Positions 9,426 through 24,977 are shown, counted from the first letter of the stretch. The stretch is 64,000 nucleotides of DNA from Atopsyche davidsoni (GCA_022113835.1 JAILWY010000012.1:4092001-4156000); one strand, 5' to 3'. Notes: generated from the letters alone by a model not told the origin. Numbers and translations: made by a program.

Positions 9426-10450
9426 AATAAAACATTTATTTTGACTGGTTATGTAATTTGTCTTAAAATAATAAGTCCTTAAGTTTTGAGACATTCATTT
9501 TGAAAATGAAATATTTTTCACATTTGCAATAATTTTTTTTACCTGTGTGAAGTATGCAATAGACTGCATATAAGAAAATGATATTTATCTTGATTATTAA
9601 ACAATTTGAAATGTATTTTGGGATATTATTTTTGCAATTCCACCCACCGTGCACCGTGAGTGGAACAGTCATTACGTGCGTGCAGCTCGCGTGGCTCGCC
9701 ATACTGCTCGGCTGGAAAGTTGTTCCCCAAACAACGTAGTCTACAAAGTTAAATCAGTTTTTTCGAGTTTGATCCGATTTAATTGTTAGCAAAATTTAAT
9801 CTACGTAAAAGTAAATCTGTATGATACTATGTATATTTTGTTTTATATTACTCAGGGGCTTTTGTTAAGTACATGGACCATTTTACGTGTGTTGAATATA
9901 TCGCAGGGGCGAGTTGAAACGTCTAGTCTTTTTGCTTTTACTTGACTTCACTGCAGTCCATATCTTTGTGTCTGCACTGTCTCTTCCAGTGTTTTCCTTA
10001 TCGATTGCACATTCACATAAATACTGAGGTATTGCTTTGTTCATTGGATCAAATGCATTCAAGTATAGCTTAAGAAGCAGTTTTTATTCTCCAGACTCTT
10101 GTGGCGAAACGGAGTGGATTTCGATGCACACAAAATGAAGGCCAAAACAACCCAGAAACCAAATTAAAAACCATCAGCAAATACGTATTATATATTTGAT
10201 GATTAAAATTTCTACATAATAATAATTTTTGAATAATAGTTTATTTGCTTTGTTAAAAAAATAAAAAATATTTTTTTTTAATATTGAAATGAAGTATTTC
10301 TTTTCATATTGGAGTAAGTTCAGGTTTCACGCATATAAATATCTATCAAAATTGATTGTTTAATTGAAAGCACACATTCAATTGAAAATAAAGTAAAATA
10401 AAGCCAGTCTCTCATTTCAAAAACACTATTAAAAACGCAATAAATTATTC
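9426..10450. other. AT-rich non-coding sequence
   Basis: No gene or repeat is recognised. A small GC-richer patch lies near 9640-9720. Confidence 0.55.
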
Positions 10451-11990
10451 TCATTGAGGATGTACCGACAATAATTTAAATTTATTCAAACTGCGCTCGT
10501 TTGAAACTTAGCGTCCCATTTTCGCTAATTTATTAATTGGTTTGAGCGTATTTTGATAACACTGATAAATCCAATACCCGTCGGATTTATCTTCCTGTGT
10601 GCGGGTCGATTTTGATTTGTGCTTTCACCGAGGCGAACGAATCCCCGCTTAATTTATTCCCTTTGCTGGTATTACTTCCCAACGCACACGAGATCGTATT
10701 AATAACAGTTCTCCGCGAGTTACAGCAAGTAATCTCATCTCTTATCCATTTCGGCTTTGGATAATTTGTCATGATTTGCAAAAAAAAAAACCCAGTGTTT
10801 CGCTTTGATTGTTTTCATAGGGAGCTTGGCGATTGTCTGCGGGAGCGCGTTGATTTTTTGCGCTCGTTTTTTGAACGCAATATTGAGGTTTGGCTGTTTT
10901 TATTTGAACAACTCGCGGTTGAAAAAGCGGATTCCCGGCGAGCCTGCCGGTCGCGGGGGTGCCTACCACCCCTGGCCGGAGAACAAAGGTCCCACCGGTG
11001 AATAGGCCATTATCGGCCGGCCAGAGTGGAAAAGAGCAGTTTAATTTAATCTCGAAACAAATTAATCGCGCTCGTTTTCTTCACACTCGAGCGGAGATAC
11101 CCGGGCTATCGAGCGACCATAGTCGCCGGGCAGAGTAATTGGCCGTTATTGCAGCCCTTTTTTCGCTCACGTGCCCTTCGTCTCTTATTACTTTTTTTCG
11201 TATCGATTCAACGGCGTTAAGCGATATGTTTACAAATACCATGCGCTCCGAATAAAGCCGAACTTAGCTTCGGATTCGTTTCGCTGGTTTTTTTTGTTCG
11301 CTAGTGTTTACACTAATGCGCTCATTTCTCGTCGAGTAGACGCTTACTTTATTTACGAATGGAAGATAGTTGAAACCGTTTCTACAAAAGCAAACATACA
11401 CGCACGCAGCAGCTATCATTCCGTGGATAAGTTTTCGTCAAAGACAATGAAATTACCATATTCATTCTCCTTGTGAATTCAGGACGAATTTCAATGGCCG
11501 CCCGTTCTTCCGTTTTAATAAAATATTATTAGAATCGCATCCGTATCCGACATGTGTATGATTCGGGTACATCAAATTTTCGAGGTCTCAATTTCTGCGT
11601 CGCATAAAAACCGCGCAGCTTTTTCCAAGTTCACATTCTGCATAGACGAATCCCGGATTCATAAACTTTATTACGAGACTGTTGAGATGGACCCCCGCAG
11701 AGGTCTGCTTTATCCCTGGAAGCGGTTCAGCGACGCAGTAAGATATTTCCGATCCCGAATCGCCGGCCCTCCAAAAAAATTGTACCGTTTATTTTCATCG
11801 GTCGGATCTTTGTCGGAATTCTTCCCTTCGGTGTTTCGACAATAAAAAATCTTATCTTCCGAACCGCACGTGCCTCTCGGATAACAAAATATGATGTGAA
11901 CTGTATAGGGCTCCGGGCACCGCGTGTGCGGGGTGGCGCAGGGTTGCTCGGGGGGCATTATCGGCCTGAGGTCATTATTAAGGTACCATG
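10451..11990. promoter_or_regulatory. Long GC-richer block, candidate conserved non-coding region
   Basis: About 1.5 kb of CpG-containing complex sequence with homeodomain-like cores (AGTAATTGGCCG near 11133-11144). Frames such as 11171-11476 and 11552-11845 are open by chance of composition; they have no domain I recognise and lack convincing splice boundaries. Regulatory function is inferred only. Confidence 0.4.
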
Positions 11991-12540
11991 CGAGAATACA
12001 CGGTAATGTGATACAGTTTATTTTATATTGTTATTTAGAAATCGTCACGAATTCTGTTTAATGTGATAAGTGCGTAAGATAGAAACAGTTTTTTTTTTAA
12101 TTCAAAATTCATGTATTGACTACTTTTATATATTTTTTATTACATTTTATTTACCTTGGTCTTTTTGTTGTTCATAGCCATCATTGTTAAAGAACATCAT
12201 AATGTACGAGTAAACATACTAATAAAAACTATATAAAAGCAGGAGAAGCCATAAAAATAACGTAACTTTTGCTTATCCACTCGCTTACAATATAAGCAAC
12301 GATTGCTCATAGGATTTCAATAATTTATATATATATATATATATCTATATATATACAAATTCTCACGCTTGTATAATTATCCACATATTTTACTACTTAT
12401 TTTAAATAATTTCGATCTGTATAATAAAATGACATAAAACCGAGAGTTAACCAAAAACAAAAAAAAATACTCTGCTTTCATTATACTTATTGATATTTTT
12501 TCCGTACCCTTGTTAGTTTTACCTTAAGGTCAGATAAAAA
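11991..12540. repeat. AT-rich sequence with a (TA)n microsatellite
   Basis: An alternating TA run at about 12326-12354, broken once by TC, lies in otherwise featureless AT-rich DNA. Confidence 0.8.
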
Positions 12541-12800
12541 AATGATGATCTCTGGTATTTTTGATGGGCCGGCAGGGCTGATGGCTTACACACACGATCC
12601 TCCGGATATCCGGCACATAAAGAAGTATTGTAATCGCCCCGGAGAGCCCCGGCGCGTCCGCATATCTCTTTATGGGTCAAACTTTGAACCGCGGCATTTC
12701 AGTAGAGAGCTTTTTTAAAACTGTTTGTGATATGCCCGAAGCTTTCTTTTCATTTTGTTGACCCGCGCTACCGTTGGGCGACCTCTTTTTTCGCAGATTG
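12541..12800. promoter_or_regulatory. GC-rich candidate regulatory block
   Basis: A 250-bp CpG-containing island (GGCCGGCAGGG, CCTCCGGATATCCGG, CCCCGGAGAGCCCCGG) in AT-rich flanks. No coding frame or repeat partner is seen in the window. Confidence 0.35.
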
Positions 12801-15800
12801 ATTATTTATTTGTCCAGTTTTGCCCAATGTAGTTTTTTTGCGTTCATTGTTTTTTTTTCGGGTTACCTTTTCTAGAATGGAATCTGCTGAAATACGAAAA
12901 AATAGATATGAAAATGCGGTATATTTATATAACGTTAAAATCGGATTTAATGTTGTAAAACTAAAAGCAAACCAATGATCGACTAATAATAAATAAAAAA
13001 AACCTCTTTGTCTATTGGTATTTTTTACTGTATGCTGCAAGCTATAGCAAGAAGAAGTTTTTAGTATTAGTCATCAAGCAAGACATCTCAGAAAATCGTG
13101 TAGTTTTTCTTACAAAATATAAAAAAACACAATAAAATAAATACGCTCGTAGTTCACATATTTTTTTGTTGTTTTTAAAACAAATCATTGAATACTGATT
13201 GAACTGCTGGACGGATATCGGAACGGGGAAATTTCCGATCAAGAGGTTCAGTATAACATCTCATCAAAAAAAACTTTTTTTTTAAATTTTATTCAGTGCA
13301 ATTTGACATTATTCAAAGTCAAATCTCAATTATTTGTATTTGTATGTGTGATACAAACAGATAGGTGCTATTAAACGTTAAGCACCATAAAAAAAACTTT
13401 CATGAAACCCTATTACTTCCGCACTTCGTAACACGAACCTATTAGCTGCGGATCTGCTCTAACGATTTCTCTAAGAACGCTGTCGCTGTAACGGACCCAA
13501 GACCGTAAGTAACTGAAGGCGATGCAGACTTTTATTATACCGCTCTAAAGAATAATTCAATTCTTGGCAGCCAGGATCCGGAAATTCCGCCTAAACTATA
13601 CGCACTTGAAAAACACCGCGTGATTCTCTTTGCTTTTTCACAACAAAACGTCTGAACATAAGAAAGTTTGACCGGCCTTATTTTCGAGACCGTAACAATT
13701 GTTAGGGTCCTTCAGTGTTTTACTAGGGTACTCATCGCTTTGATCTGTTTTGAACTTATCTAGCTTAACAGTGTTACTTTTTTTTTATACGGATAAAACA
13801 TATTAAAAAACAAACATTTATTTTTGTGTGCGATCTACAAAACAATATATTTTCCTGTAACATTAAAAAATCTCTAAAACAGCTTTTCTAAACAACAGGT
13901 TAGGATTTTTTGTTATGGCAAGAAAAAAAGTTTATTTATACAAAAGTTGTATGTAAAGCATCAAAAAAACTAACCATTATGCAAGATAAAAATATTTTTG
14001 AACCAACCACAGGTTTTATATGAATATAACAGATGTTTAAAAACGTGATTCATTATTTATTGCTAAAAGATTCAGCAAAAAATATCCACTTCATTAGGAT
14101 TCATAAGGTTTACTATTATAGTTTTTCAGGTTCTTGTTTCAGGATTACTGTGTAGAAGTTATGAGACGTTCGATGAATAAAATATTAACTTATTGTTTCT
14201 CACGCACAGTTTGAGTGACTTATGTACGAATTTCTTTCAACAATATTTTTAAATCCAGTATATACTTAATTTTTTTCTGTAAACCTGGGCATAGAAACCA
14301 GTTTCTTTTTATAAAGTATATTCAATGCCAGTAGCTTTTAATCTGTTTCTAAGTCTTAAGCTTCTCTGGATTATTTTATTTTGTCGTAATATTATTTATA
14401 ACATACATTTTTTCTGTTTTGTGCTGTTGAATTATAATTTATAAAATTTATTTGTTATTCTCCTGCATAAAATATATCATACGTTTTTATTTTAACAAGG
14501 ATACATTTATAATACAGTGAAACGATACTACATCATCTTAAATGCTACAACCCTTGTTGATCTTGATATTTTCAAGAATAGATTTAGCAATGTATTATAA
14601 TATAAATAATCACTCGTGTCATCATTATAAAATATTTTTTTATATATTGCGGTTAGGAATTAATATCGTAATTATCTCAGAGTAAATTTTACATCAAGAA
14701 CTTATTAAACCTTTTGGCAACCTATGGATCTATGACAACCTGAGACCTATTTATGCTGAGAAAATAGTGTTAGATCACACACTTATATTCTTTCTTGTCA
14801 TTATAAGTACTGTTTTCAAAAAATATATCAGCCTGGATATTATAAAAAGAAAATAATCTCTATAGAATATATTGATAGTTAAGTATAAAAAACTGAAGTA
14901 TCGTAACTTAAGACTACTAAATTGAAAATTGATAAGTAAAAATCTCAACCTTGCAAAGATCAGCGCTCCCTGGTAACATCACCAGTAGTAAACATACGCT
15001 ACTGAGTACGTTAGCATAGTTACATAGGCAGTTTCAGTAAACCTTATCTGCCAGCCAAGCCAGGCCCGACCTGCAGTAAATGTGCAGTATCTTAGCTAAC
15101 AGAAACCACATAATCTTGGCAACCGTCGGCCCAACATTGCCTGCATACATCGCCAAGCTACGCTGGTAGCTGTTGCAATATTAAACAATGTACAGAAAAA
15201 AAAAAACACGAGGCATCTTTATTACTATGCATATCAAAATTAAAATTCAATTTTTTTATTATCTTGAATCAATTATTTGATTCAGTTATCTGAACAATTT
15301 ATGAAAAATATCTCAACAGAAAATAAGTAGGCAGTCATGTTCAGAGAGCATCATTATTTTCAAGTCATTCTGCTTTTGTTAAAATAAAACGCATGTTACA
15401 AGCGATAATTCTTTATTATCAATGTGGAGAGATTCCTTTGGGCAGTTTTCATATTATGATTAAAAAATATACGTATTTAAATTCCCTGGAAAGCATCGAA
15501 AGAAAGCTCGCACATAAAGTGTACATGCATTTCAGAATTCAACACTCCCACATGCTACAGCTTTTTTTTTTTTTTTCCTTTTTTGCGTTTACGCTGGGAG
15601 TACATTGTACAAATACGCTTTTCCAATTTCACACATTTATTTGAACAAGCCAATTTTTGGCGTTTGCATGCACAGAAATGTTTCAAAATGGCGAAATTAT
15701 TTTCCAGTTTTATTTGACGAGTCGCCCCTTTGAATACCAATGCGGGAGCATTTTCGGTTTTAGTCGGCCGCAGCCGCTCCGCATGTGACCTGACAAGGCG

Positions 15801-18800
15801 GAAATAAATCAAATCATTCGACATGATGGCCCATATAAACTATGCTTACTAAGAGGCCCTTTTTTTTACTTAACTGATACGCTTACGTTTAACAACTCAG
15901 TTTCAGAAGCGAAAACAAACGTGTATTTTTTCTTGCTTTGTACCTATCTGAATAAACAATAGGCGCTGCGAGTAATAGCCATCTAAAAACCAATCACTAA
16001 ATAATTCAACCGTCGATAAATGCTGTTCGCAGGTTGTTGCAACCTATTTTATTTAATAACCAATTCTTATATTTATTCTGTAACGCAAAGTTTGACGATA
16101 TATTAATAAGAAATAGAGCTCTCACTGTCCCAGTTATTCTTGTAGTCTCTTTTAGCACTTTCCATATTCGGTGGTAGTTTTAGAGATATAGATAATATGA
16201 ATTATGTGGTTGCTAGTATGTATTCTATATTATGCGATCAGTGAATAGAGTATGCACCTGAGATAATACAAATGTACCTTGCTACGTACTATGTCCGTAA
16301 AAACAACAATACGAAGTAGTAGCGCCCATACACGTTTATGAGGATAGATGCTATGTTAGACTTTTCTCCTTGTGCAGTATTACATGCTTTGTTATATTTA
16401 TTTTGCTTTTTTAAAACAAATATTTAAATAACTACTATATCATAGTATAAAATGAAAAATAGCGACTCATATTTTAGTGACTCCTACGCTGGTAAGGTTA
16501 CTTTTCCTAAATTATATTTTTAGTGCGATATACTTATTATTTATGTAAGCTTCTATTTGGAGTGCATTTTACTTACAAGATGCATTTAAAAAAGGCTCGA
16601 TTAAACTTGGGTTCAACATTACGATTTTTGTATTTCTTAATATGGGTTACGTAATAAGTTGGGTTATTTCTCCTGGATGCATTAAATATACTTTATAAAG
16701 GTATCGATTTCCTTCGGGCTCACTAACAAAATACACACGAGTTCTTAGAAGCCGAGCAAAGAGAGTGGCGGCCGGGAACTTTATCGGGGCAGTGTCAATC
16801 ACTCCCGACATTCTGATCGGAAACTTCACAAGTCAATTTAGTTATTACCTACCCTCCTACCCCCACCTACCCTCACACACTACCGATACCTTCTGGATGC
16901 TTCAAAGACAGCAAAACAGGATGTCCGTTATTTATAATAAAATTAAAATATTCAAAACATACACCATAGATCCAGATGAATGTATTTTTTTATAGAACAT
17001 AAAAAAATCATTCCCAATGATTATGATGAAATATTAAATAATTCCGCATTTCTTACCTGTACAGGTCTTTTTAAAAAATATGTTTTTCGTAAAATAAAAA
17101 AAAATCGTTTTCGATCGTTTCTATTTTTATATCATTCATGAATTATTCAATTCAAAGTAAGAAATGACTAGAGGCATCAAAAAAATTAGTGTGGAAATAA
17201 ACTTGTGATTTTCATCATTCAGAGGCTTTTATCAAACTCAAAGTTTTTGGTTTGAAATATTTAACAGCTTATAAGACATGTTTGCGGGTAAGTTTTGCTT
17301 CATTATAATAATATTTTCCCATATTGGCTTTAAGTTTAATTTGTATTTAATTTTTGAACAGTTATAATGTCTAGAGACTCCATAGAAAAAGTTTACAATT
17401 CCAAGTTGACTGTGAGTAAATTATACTACTAAATAAACTTTTTGGTAACAAATGTCTGTGTTAATAATATTAAATGTTATATTAAAACTTTATAGTTGTA
17501 AGCTTAAAAACACAATGGTAATATACGTTTAAAAATTCCATAAAAGATTTGAAATATTAGCATAGATTTGAAGGAGTGTATAAAAATTATGCATTAAAGT
17601 TTGATAATTTAGGATCAAATATTTTTTCAGGATAAATTTTAAAATTTTCACCTGTAAAACTAAAAGTATTCACAACGATTGTTAAAAAAATCTTTACTGG
17701 TGTCATATTCTCAAATTCTATCCATATATCAGCTGCCAAATTTATACTCCATTACAATTTGATGAGGGTAATATTTTCATGGTGTATTTTTTTATCCTTT
17801 GGATAGACTCGATGCATTCAAAATTATACCTAGCTATGTATTATAAAATATATTATAAAATATGTGGGAATATATATTCTTATAGCGATTAGTTGTGTGA
17901 GTTGAGGGCTCCCTGTAGGTGTAGCTTGATTGAACTCCAATTTCCCGTGTCATTTCTCCCGTCAGTACTTATTTCCAAGTCGATGAGAAAGGCTTCGACC
18001 GACCCGTTAAACCTAGCTTTGGTCCTTTTCTGCAAGGCTTTAGCGGAGCCTGCTCGAAGGTTTTACATTAATGCATTTGAATCCTTCTAGAATAACGGTC
18101 GTATACGAATTTATCAAACGGGTATCAGTGTAGAGACTCCAGCATTATTGAGTGAAACATCCAGATATTATTTAAGAAATTACAAAACCTTTTTTTAATA
18201 TAATTGTTTCTTATTGTCATATAAAATACATTAATAATCTGCACTTTTAGATCGTATTTATCAGATAAAATAAATTTAATAATACAATATATTTTCGATT
18301 CTGCAGTTTTTTTGCAAGAAGCAGCTTTAATATGACACAGCGTTTTGGGTAATGGCCAACATTTCGTTAATTCTCTTTCCGTTCATAACAGGAAATACGA
18401 TATCAGGAAATAATTTTTAATAGATGTGACATTCCTCGGTTATTACCGATCAACACGAATATATCAAACTTGTGTTATTGGCTTCAAATGCGAATAATAT
18501 ATGATTTTAATAAAATAGATAATCTAAATTGTTAATGATTCGTTTTGTTTTTAGCTTTTCTGAATTAATTTTCAATGCTATTTCAGTGATAAATTATTCA
18601 ATCTTTACGGACGCTTTTGGAGTATTCACCAAATATATACGCATAGTTTTGTATGATTTGATATAACATGGATAAATTATAAAATTAAATTTATGTATTT
18701 ATATATATATAACGTATTTTTTTATTAATTCATGTTATATCTTTTTAATAACCTACTATGTTGATTATTTATTTCTCCCTTTTTTTGTATATTTTTACGC

Positions 18801-20440
18801 ACATTTTGATTTCAAAAGTTGAAATCTTTAAGTAGTAGTTGAGTATTCTACGAAACTAATTATTGTAGTGTTGATAACTGAGGTTCTGAAGTAAAGCTTT
18901 AATCGATGTATGGAAGTGTGTAGTCAATATATCTATGCCAAATAAATATTCAATAACTTGCCGACATTTTTAACTTTATAAGATATTTATCTATTTAAAA
19001 ACAGATAAGCATTATCGACGTTTCCATTTCGTTGCATGTTAAAATGGGCGTGATTTTGACTAAGACTTTTTTTGGTTTTTAATCGTCATTTGCATGTGAA
19101 TCATAGTACAAAGCATTAAATTATTATCAATTGTGTCCAAAACATTCGCATAGCGTTGAGTATTAGAATTATTGGTTCAATGTATTGTCTTTCATTTATT
19201 CAGCAAACCAAACTCTCGCACACTGCATAACATAAAGTTGATCAGAGGCAGCCGCTGGTTGATTATTCACCTTAATCTCTTTGGGTTGGCATCCGTGACA
19301 GTGTCATGCTGGAGTTTCTGATAACACGGATTACCTTAGGTATTTACCTGCTGTCGAATTATTACAGTCGGCCGTTTAACAGTTAAATTTTGACAGAAAT
19401 TACCTTGTAGCTTGAAACCTTTCATTCACCATACAACAAAATATTCTCTTTATGTTTAATATCTGAATATAGTCAAGAATATATATTTACTAAACATATA
19501 TTTTATCTTACAATTTATGTAATATTTATCTTAAATAGACTATTATTTTAAAAGTTGGTTTGTTTTATCTTGGACGAAAGTTTGTCGGTCGAAAATTGCT
19601 TATTAGGTCACGACTTCTCAAATCAGTTTTTTTCGAAAATTGATAAATAAATATTTTAATACTATTCAAATAACATTGTTAGAATTATAATTTCATACGA
19701 ATATATATTATTACCGAATTAACAAGGTAACGAAAAAATTGAGAAAACTTTAAAAGTATATTTAAGGCAAATTGGAGTGAAACCCCAATCGTAAAAACCA
19801 ATCGTAACTGTAAAAAGGCGGATCACATGATAAAATAATAATGCCATCGCTGCTCTAGGAGGACCCTGGAGTGATACTCGTATATAAAGCACTGAAAGGG
19901 TTTGTAGATACCAAAAGCCTTCCTCTATATAAATCTTAAAAAAAAAATTGACTTGTTCACTTTGTATTAATTATAGATAAATATTATATTTTTGATCGCG
20001 GGATTAAATTAAAATGCAGATTGCATTTTCATACGTGCGATTTCTAGGAATACATTATTTACTAGCTCAATTGTAGGTAAATATTATTTTTCTGCAATAC
20101 AACGTTTTCAATTTCAATTTAGATTAAATTTTCATACATCTGCTATTTGCTATAAAACTGCTACATTCCTGGTCTTCTGTGGAGGCTCCTGGTCGAGCGG
20201 CGGCCACCTCATTACGATGGGTAATTGGTCGTAAATATTGATAGTTTCACTAATTGTAGACTGAGCCTTGGGACGGTAGTTATGTGAGGCGTTGGACGTG
20301 TCCGATTAGAATTTAGATTCCACAACAGTAAGTAGATAATACCAAATGTCACATAATATTATTGACATCATCATTAAGTCTGCATCGTCATCAAATACAC
20401 TATATGCAAAGGCTAAGATTTATATGATTAATTTTAAACT
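12801..20440. other. AT-rich expanse with small GC-richer patches
   Basis: No gene or recognisable repeat. More complex patches lie near 13400-13730, 14940-15185, 15690-15830, 16640-16880, 17890-18090, 19200-19400 and 20160-20330. None contains a credible exon. All open frames are under about 100 codons and have no recognisable domain. Confidence 0.5.
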
Positions 20441-20448
20441 AATATATA

Positions 20449-20671
20449 TATTATTACTAATATGATTAGGCACATTAGTTCACACATAGAAGATGATTAA
20501 AAAAATTCTCAGAAAAATATCATCGAGATTTATGTGAGATTTGAACCCACATCTTTAGGCTTACATGGCCGGTGTACTGACCCTTGTACTAACGAATCAC
20601 ATCCATTAATCGAGAATTTTTAACAATCATACTCTACATTTGAACCAATGTGCCCAGGCCAACCAATATTT
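20449..20671. mobile_element. tRNA-like inverted-repeat element
   Basis: The left end is TTATTACTAATATGATTAGG; the right end is CCAATGTGCCCAGGCCAACC. It holds a minus-strand tRNA-like sequence (about 20525-20600) with B-box-like GGTTCAAATC, a TGT at the anticodon position and a 3' end at AATCTC, where other copies have AATCAC. The tRNA-like part is mutated in its acceptor and variable regions. Confidence 0.8.
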
Positions 20672-23600
20672 ATATATGTATTTTCTACATTAAATCATTA
20701 TTAGGCAAAGGTTAGTTATTGGTCGTGAACGTTTATAATTTACATTTTAAAACATATCATGGGTTTTGCCAAATATCGAAAAGTACACTATCTAATAATT
20801 CGTGTCAAAAAATCATTAAACGATTTTACATGCATTTTATTTGGCAAAATAACGCATGTTTTTTTTATTATATCAATAAAAATTCATATAAAGAAACATG
20901 TCGCATAATATGGAATATTATTTTGTATGTTTAGAAACATTTAAAACCATTCAATATCTATAAATAGGTTGTAGCAATTTTGTATTGATTAATCTGGTCA
21001 AATAGTAATTCCATTGCAAGATTGTTAATTCTAAAAATTTTAATTCAAAAAAATCAAGATGCATGTCTACTCAAATAGAAAATATTTATTTTTTCTTGCA
21101 TGATGTAATATTGAAAATCATATTCTTTAACGTTCAACCAGTTTGAGTCTAATTATAAGCTTATAAAGATCTGATAACAACTATATAGCTATTTGCTACG
21201 CTAACTATCAGAGCCATCCGAGGAAAATCGAGTATTCGATAGTAAAAATCTGCCATGGCTTATAAAAATCGTACGTAAATCGATATAGATATCGAAGATC
21301 TCTTTAAAATTTTTCAAGCTCAAGCGGCTATCTGTTAAAAATATCTTGAAACTTCAGGTAATCGATTCTTATACTGGAACGTAAACATGGCTTAAACTAG
21401 ATAATATTTTTATTATCCACAGAGAAAACCAATCATAAACTGGATATTTGTTTTAACCAACCACCGTTATTTAATTTGAATCTAGTCTTTTCTATTCACA
21501 CTTCAATAATATACGAACTATTCGTATTGAAGTTTCACATGTGCTTTAAAAGCATTTTCTATTTCACCTATTGGCAATAGTCTGGCAAGAGAAAGTTTGA
21601 TGTTTACTTGTCAAGAGTTTAAGTTTATATTTGGGATATGAGATTTATAGAAGTTTTTGTACGCAAATTATGAAAACATAAATAGCAGGAAGTGTGCTAA
21701 GATTTATACGATAAATTACGACGAATTAACCAAAACTAAACATTCAATTTTGTTTTGACGAAACTGTGTCAGGTCACCTGTCATTTAAAAATAGATTTAT
21801 ATGTCTGTTAGTATCCCTTTTTTATTGGGTATTTTTCATTATATGTCTGATTATAATAAGGTCATTACTTGTATATTTTAGGAATTAAATCTTAGTGAGA
21901 AATAAATTATCAACTACATCAATGTCAATCAACAATTTTCAATGCAACTTTTTTTACCATATGCTATAAACAAAGTCTTACAAAAAAGTTGCTCAAAATT
22001 TAAACCCATTTCGCACAATCGAAAAACTAGTAGGCTTAATATTTTCTTGGATTTTTTAATGTGATATTACATTAACACTTAAAATAAACAAAGAGAGCTT
22101 CGGTTATTTATTCAAAAGCTTGACAAAGAGAGACTATTTGAGTTTATTTTGTTTTAGTATTTACAATGTGGATTTTCAAATAAAGTAAGTACGAAGGCTT
22201 AAGTAATTGTAGACGAGTGCGTTTGTGTCTATTCAGGAAAGAGATATTAGAGTTTTGTATGGAATGTGAGATAATGGAGATAGCATACTCAATGGAAGCT
22301 GCCACAGAGACTGACTGTGAAATCCGAATAGGTTGGGATTCCCCTTGTGTGGATTGTGCAGAGAGATGTCTCAGACGTATGGGAATACAAAAATACACAT
22401 TGCAACACATCCAGAACCGAGGGAATTCACTCTCACGTCCATAATAATATTTTGCTGTGAACTTTTATACAAAAACAATATGCATTACCATTGAGATGGG
22501 GAAGTTTCTTGGTGACAACATAAATTGTAACAATAAATTGCTTAATAGAATTTTTATTTATGATATTAAAAAAACACATCACGCTTATAATGTAACTGTA
22601 AATCATTCAAGCATATTCAACGTAATGATTTTTGATGTAATATACATTGTAAATTATCAATTGCAAAATTTATTGCATTGTGGTCGAGCATACCCTTTTC
22701 ACGATATAATTAAAATGATTATTCGATCGTTTAAATAAAATTTATATGAATTATTGCTATCAAAAGTATGAGCATTTGTTGAAATCTAATAAATTACCTA
22801 CATTATTAAAATAACCACAACGATTTTGGTACTTCATTTCTCAATCTACAAGATCAAAAAATAATTTGAGAATGATTGATTTTCTATAGTTAAATCTTTT
22901 GAAAAATAAAGCCTTTTTGCGTTGGATTCAACTAAATACTTACACAAACCCCTGAAAGCCCTTGCAGAGATGAAATTTAACTAAAAGTGCTGTCGTAATA
23001 GAATATTCATCACTGGAGTATATAAGATAAGTCCGAATCTCAAATTCTTCGCACTAACGAATCAACATACTCATGTAAAATTCCTGTTTAGAATTCAACT
23101 CCGCTTTTCCTGAAGGACCACACGTGTTTTCATCGTTAAAAGCTGTTCATACCTAAAAAGTTTTTAATGAATCAAAAACATATATATGTAGTTATTTGTT
23201 ATTTCGACTAAAACTTTAGTTTTCTAAAACATGTTCTCGGTTCGTTTTGTTTAAGAAAAAATAATTTTTCTTTCTTTTCATATTTAAATTACGTAAATTT
23301 AACATAAAATATATCCGGCAAATAATATTGAAAAAAATATATGAACGGTAAATTTCATACCAAAAGAAATATTTATTAAGTTTTATAGCAAAATTTTCCT
23401 TTGATATGAATATTATTGAATATTATGAATAAATAATACCTTTGATATTATTAATCGTTTATGTCCTATATATAAATATATTATTTGAGGACCAATATTT
23501 TTCATTCGAAAAGCTTATCAATTGAACTGAATATTCGTAGGTAAAAGCGCTTACTTTGTTTAATAATAAAATTCGCTTAATATTAGTAAAATTATCAATA

Positions 23601-24889
23601 GTAAAAAATTGAAAAATTAGGTATTTTCATTTCTGGTGTTTTTTTTAGTGTGGTTATGAACAACACAAAAGTATAGATATTTTACCAAAAACTACCAATG
23701 AAAGTAAGAAAATACGATGATAATTATTAATATACAAATAATTTACCAAGTAAAATATATATTAGGGTAAAATTAAAAGTAAAGTTTAATATATTAGGGA
23801 AATTATAAAAATATCGTCGATGAACACTTCGGCCAAATACCTGGTCTGCTAATAAGAAAGTGTATAAAAGTTTGCATATTGACAATCAAACATTGTTACA
23901 AGATATTTTACGTATATTTTATATATTAAATATTTTATACATAATGTACTAGGTAGAATTTAATTTTGATTTGTTTTAAATAAAATATATTCATTTTAAT
24001 TTTTCGCCATCCTATACTGGTGGCATTTTCTAACAGAGTTAGGATTTATAAATTATATTCATAAATTATGCTCAAGTCAATTGAATGAAAAATTATAAAA
24101 AATCTGTGTTACAGTAAAATTAGCTTGCTTGAAGCACATAATTTATGTAATCTCGTGTTTCATATCTTAATGAGCTCTCGCCTTGGTCAGAGTGGATCTT
24201 TGCACTGCGAGACACAAACTTGGTTAATGGGTTGCCACACATGCAAGTTCATAGTTTCAGGCATGACTACCTTCCCAACTACGCCTTACTTGCTTCAGAT
24301 CATTTATAACACCCATGCGTCCGATGTGCCCAGCAAAACACGAGCATACTAAATGAGGCGCTTTCTACAAAAACACTTTTACTAAATATCTTTAATACAT
24401 ATTTAAACATTATAAAAAGTTACATATAGTGTTTTATTTGTATCAAAATCTCTGACCCAAACTCTGGCCCAAATAACCATTATTATTTAAAGTAATTTGA
24501 TGGATTCTACGCTTTATTAAAAGAAGCATGGTTTTAATAATGTGTAAGATATATAATGTAGCATATTCTTTGATGTCGATTGGAAGCTGATTTGTCGACA
24601 GCTAAAACGTGAAATTTCGATTTGACTGACCCAGATCTGTCAATGCTAAAAACCAAATAAAGTGGTTATAATCCTCCAACTTTAATTAAAAATATATAAA
24701 TCATACATTAACTGTGGGATATAATTATACATCATAAAGTACACTTAATCACCTCCCATAAACCAAAATGTCCCTGTAATTTAAATTTTGTATAAAATAA
24801 TAATGCAATTGGGCAGCAGCAATACGCAGACTTTTCCTTCCAATATAAAACTGCGGTGTACCCACTACACTATTTTCTTCTTGAGCACT
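20672..24889. other. AT-rich expanse
   Basis: No gene is recognised. Frames at 22217-22444 and 22457-22738 are open but have no known motif. Long A/T-only stretches dominate from 23150 to 24110. Confidence 0.5.
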
Positions 24890-24960
24890 GGCTCAGCATG
24901 AGTATATGCTCAGTGAAATGGTCGCCAACCTTCTCTAAGAATATTAAAATACTTCCGGTC
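24890..24960 (+). mobile_element. LINE 3' coding tail fragment
   Basis: One frame reads LSEMVANLL followed by a stop and EY. A closely similar segment is on the minus strand at 46150-46260 (LSEIVANLLWEKGTRRR), and a weaker one at 25690-25780. This matches the C-terminal MVANL..GE.T..EE motif I associate with insect endonuclease-reverse-transcriptase LINEs. The assignment comes from the motif and its recurrence. Confidence 0.45.
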
Positions 24961-24977
24961 AAAGTTTACTATTTCCT

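Noticed and set aside
12326..12354. (TA)n run as an origin or attachment feature
   Set aside because: Simple microsatellite, common in AT-rich animal DNA.
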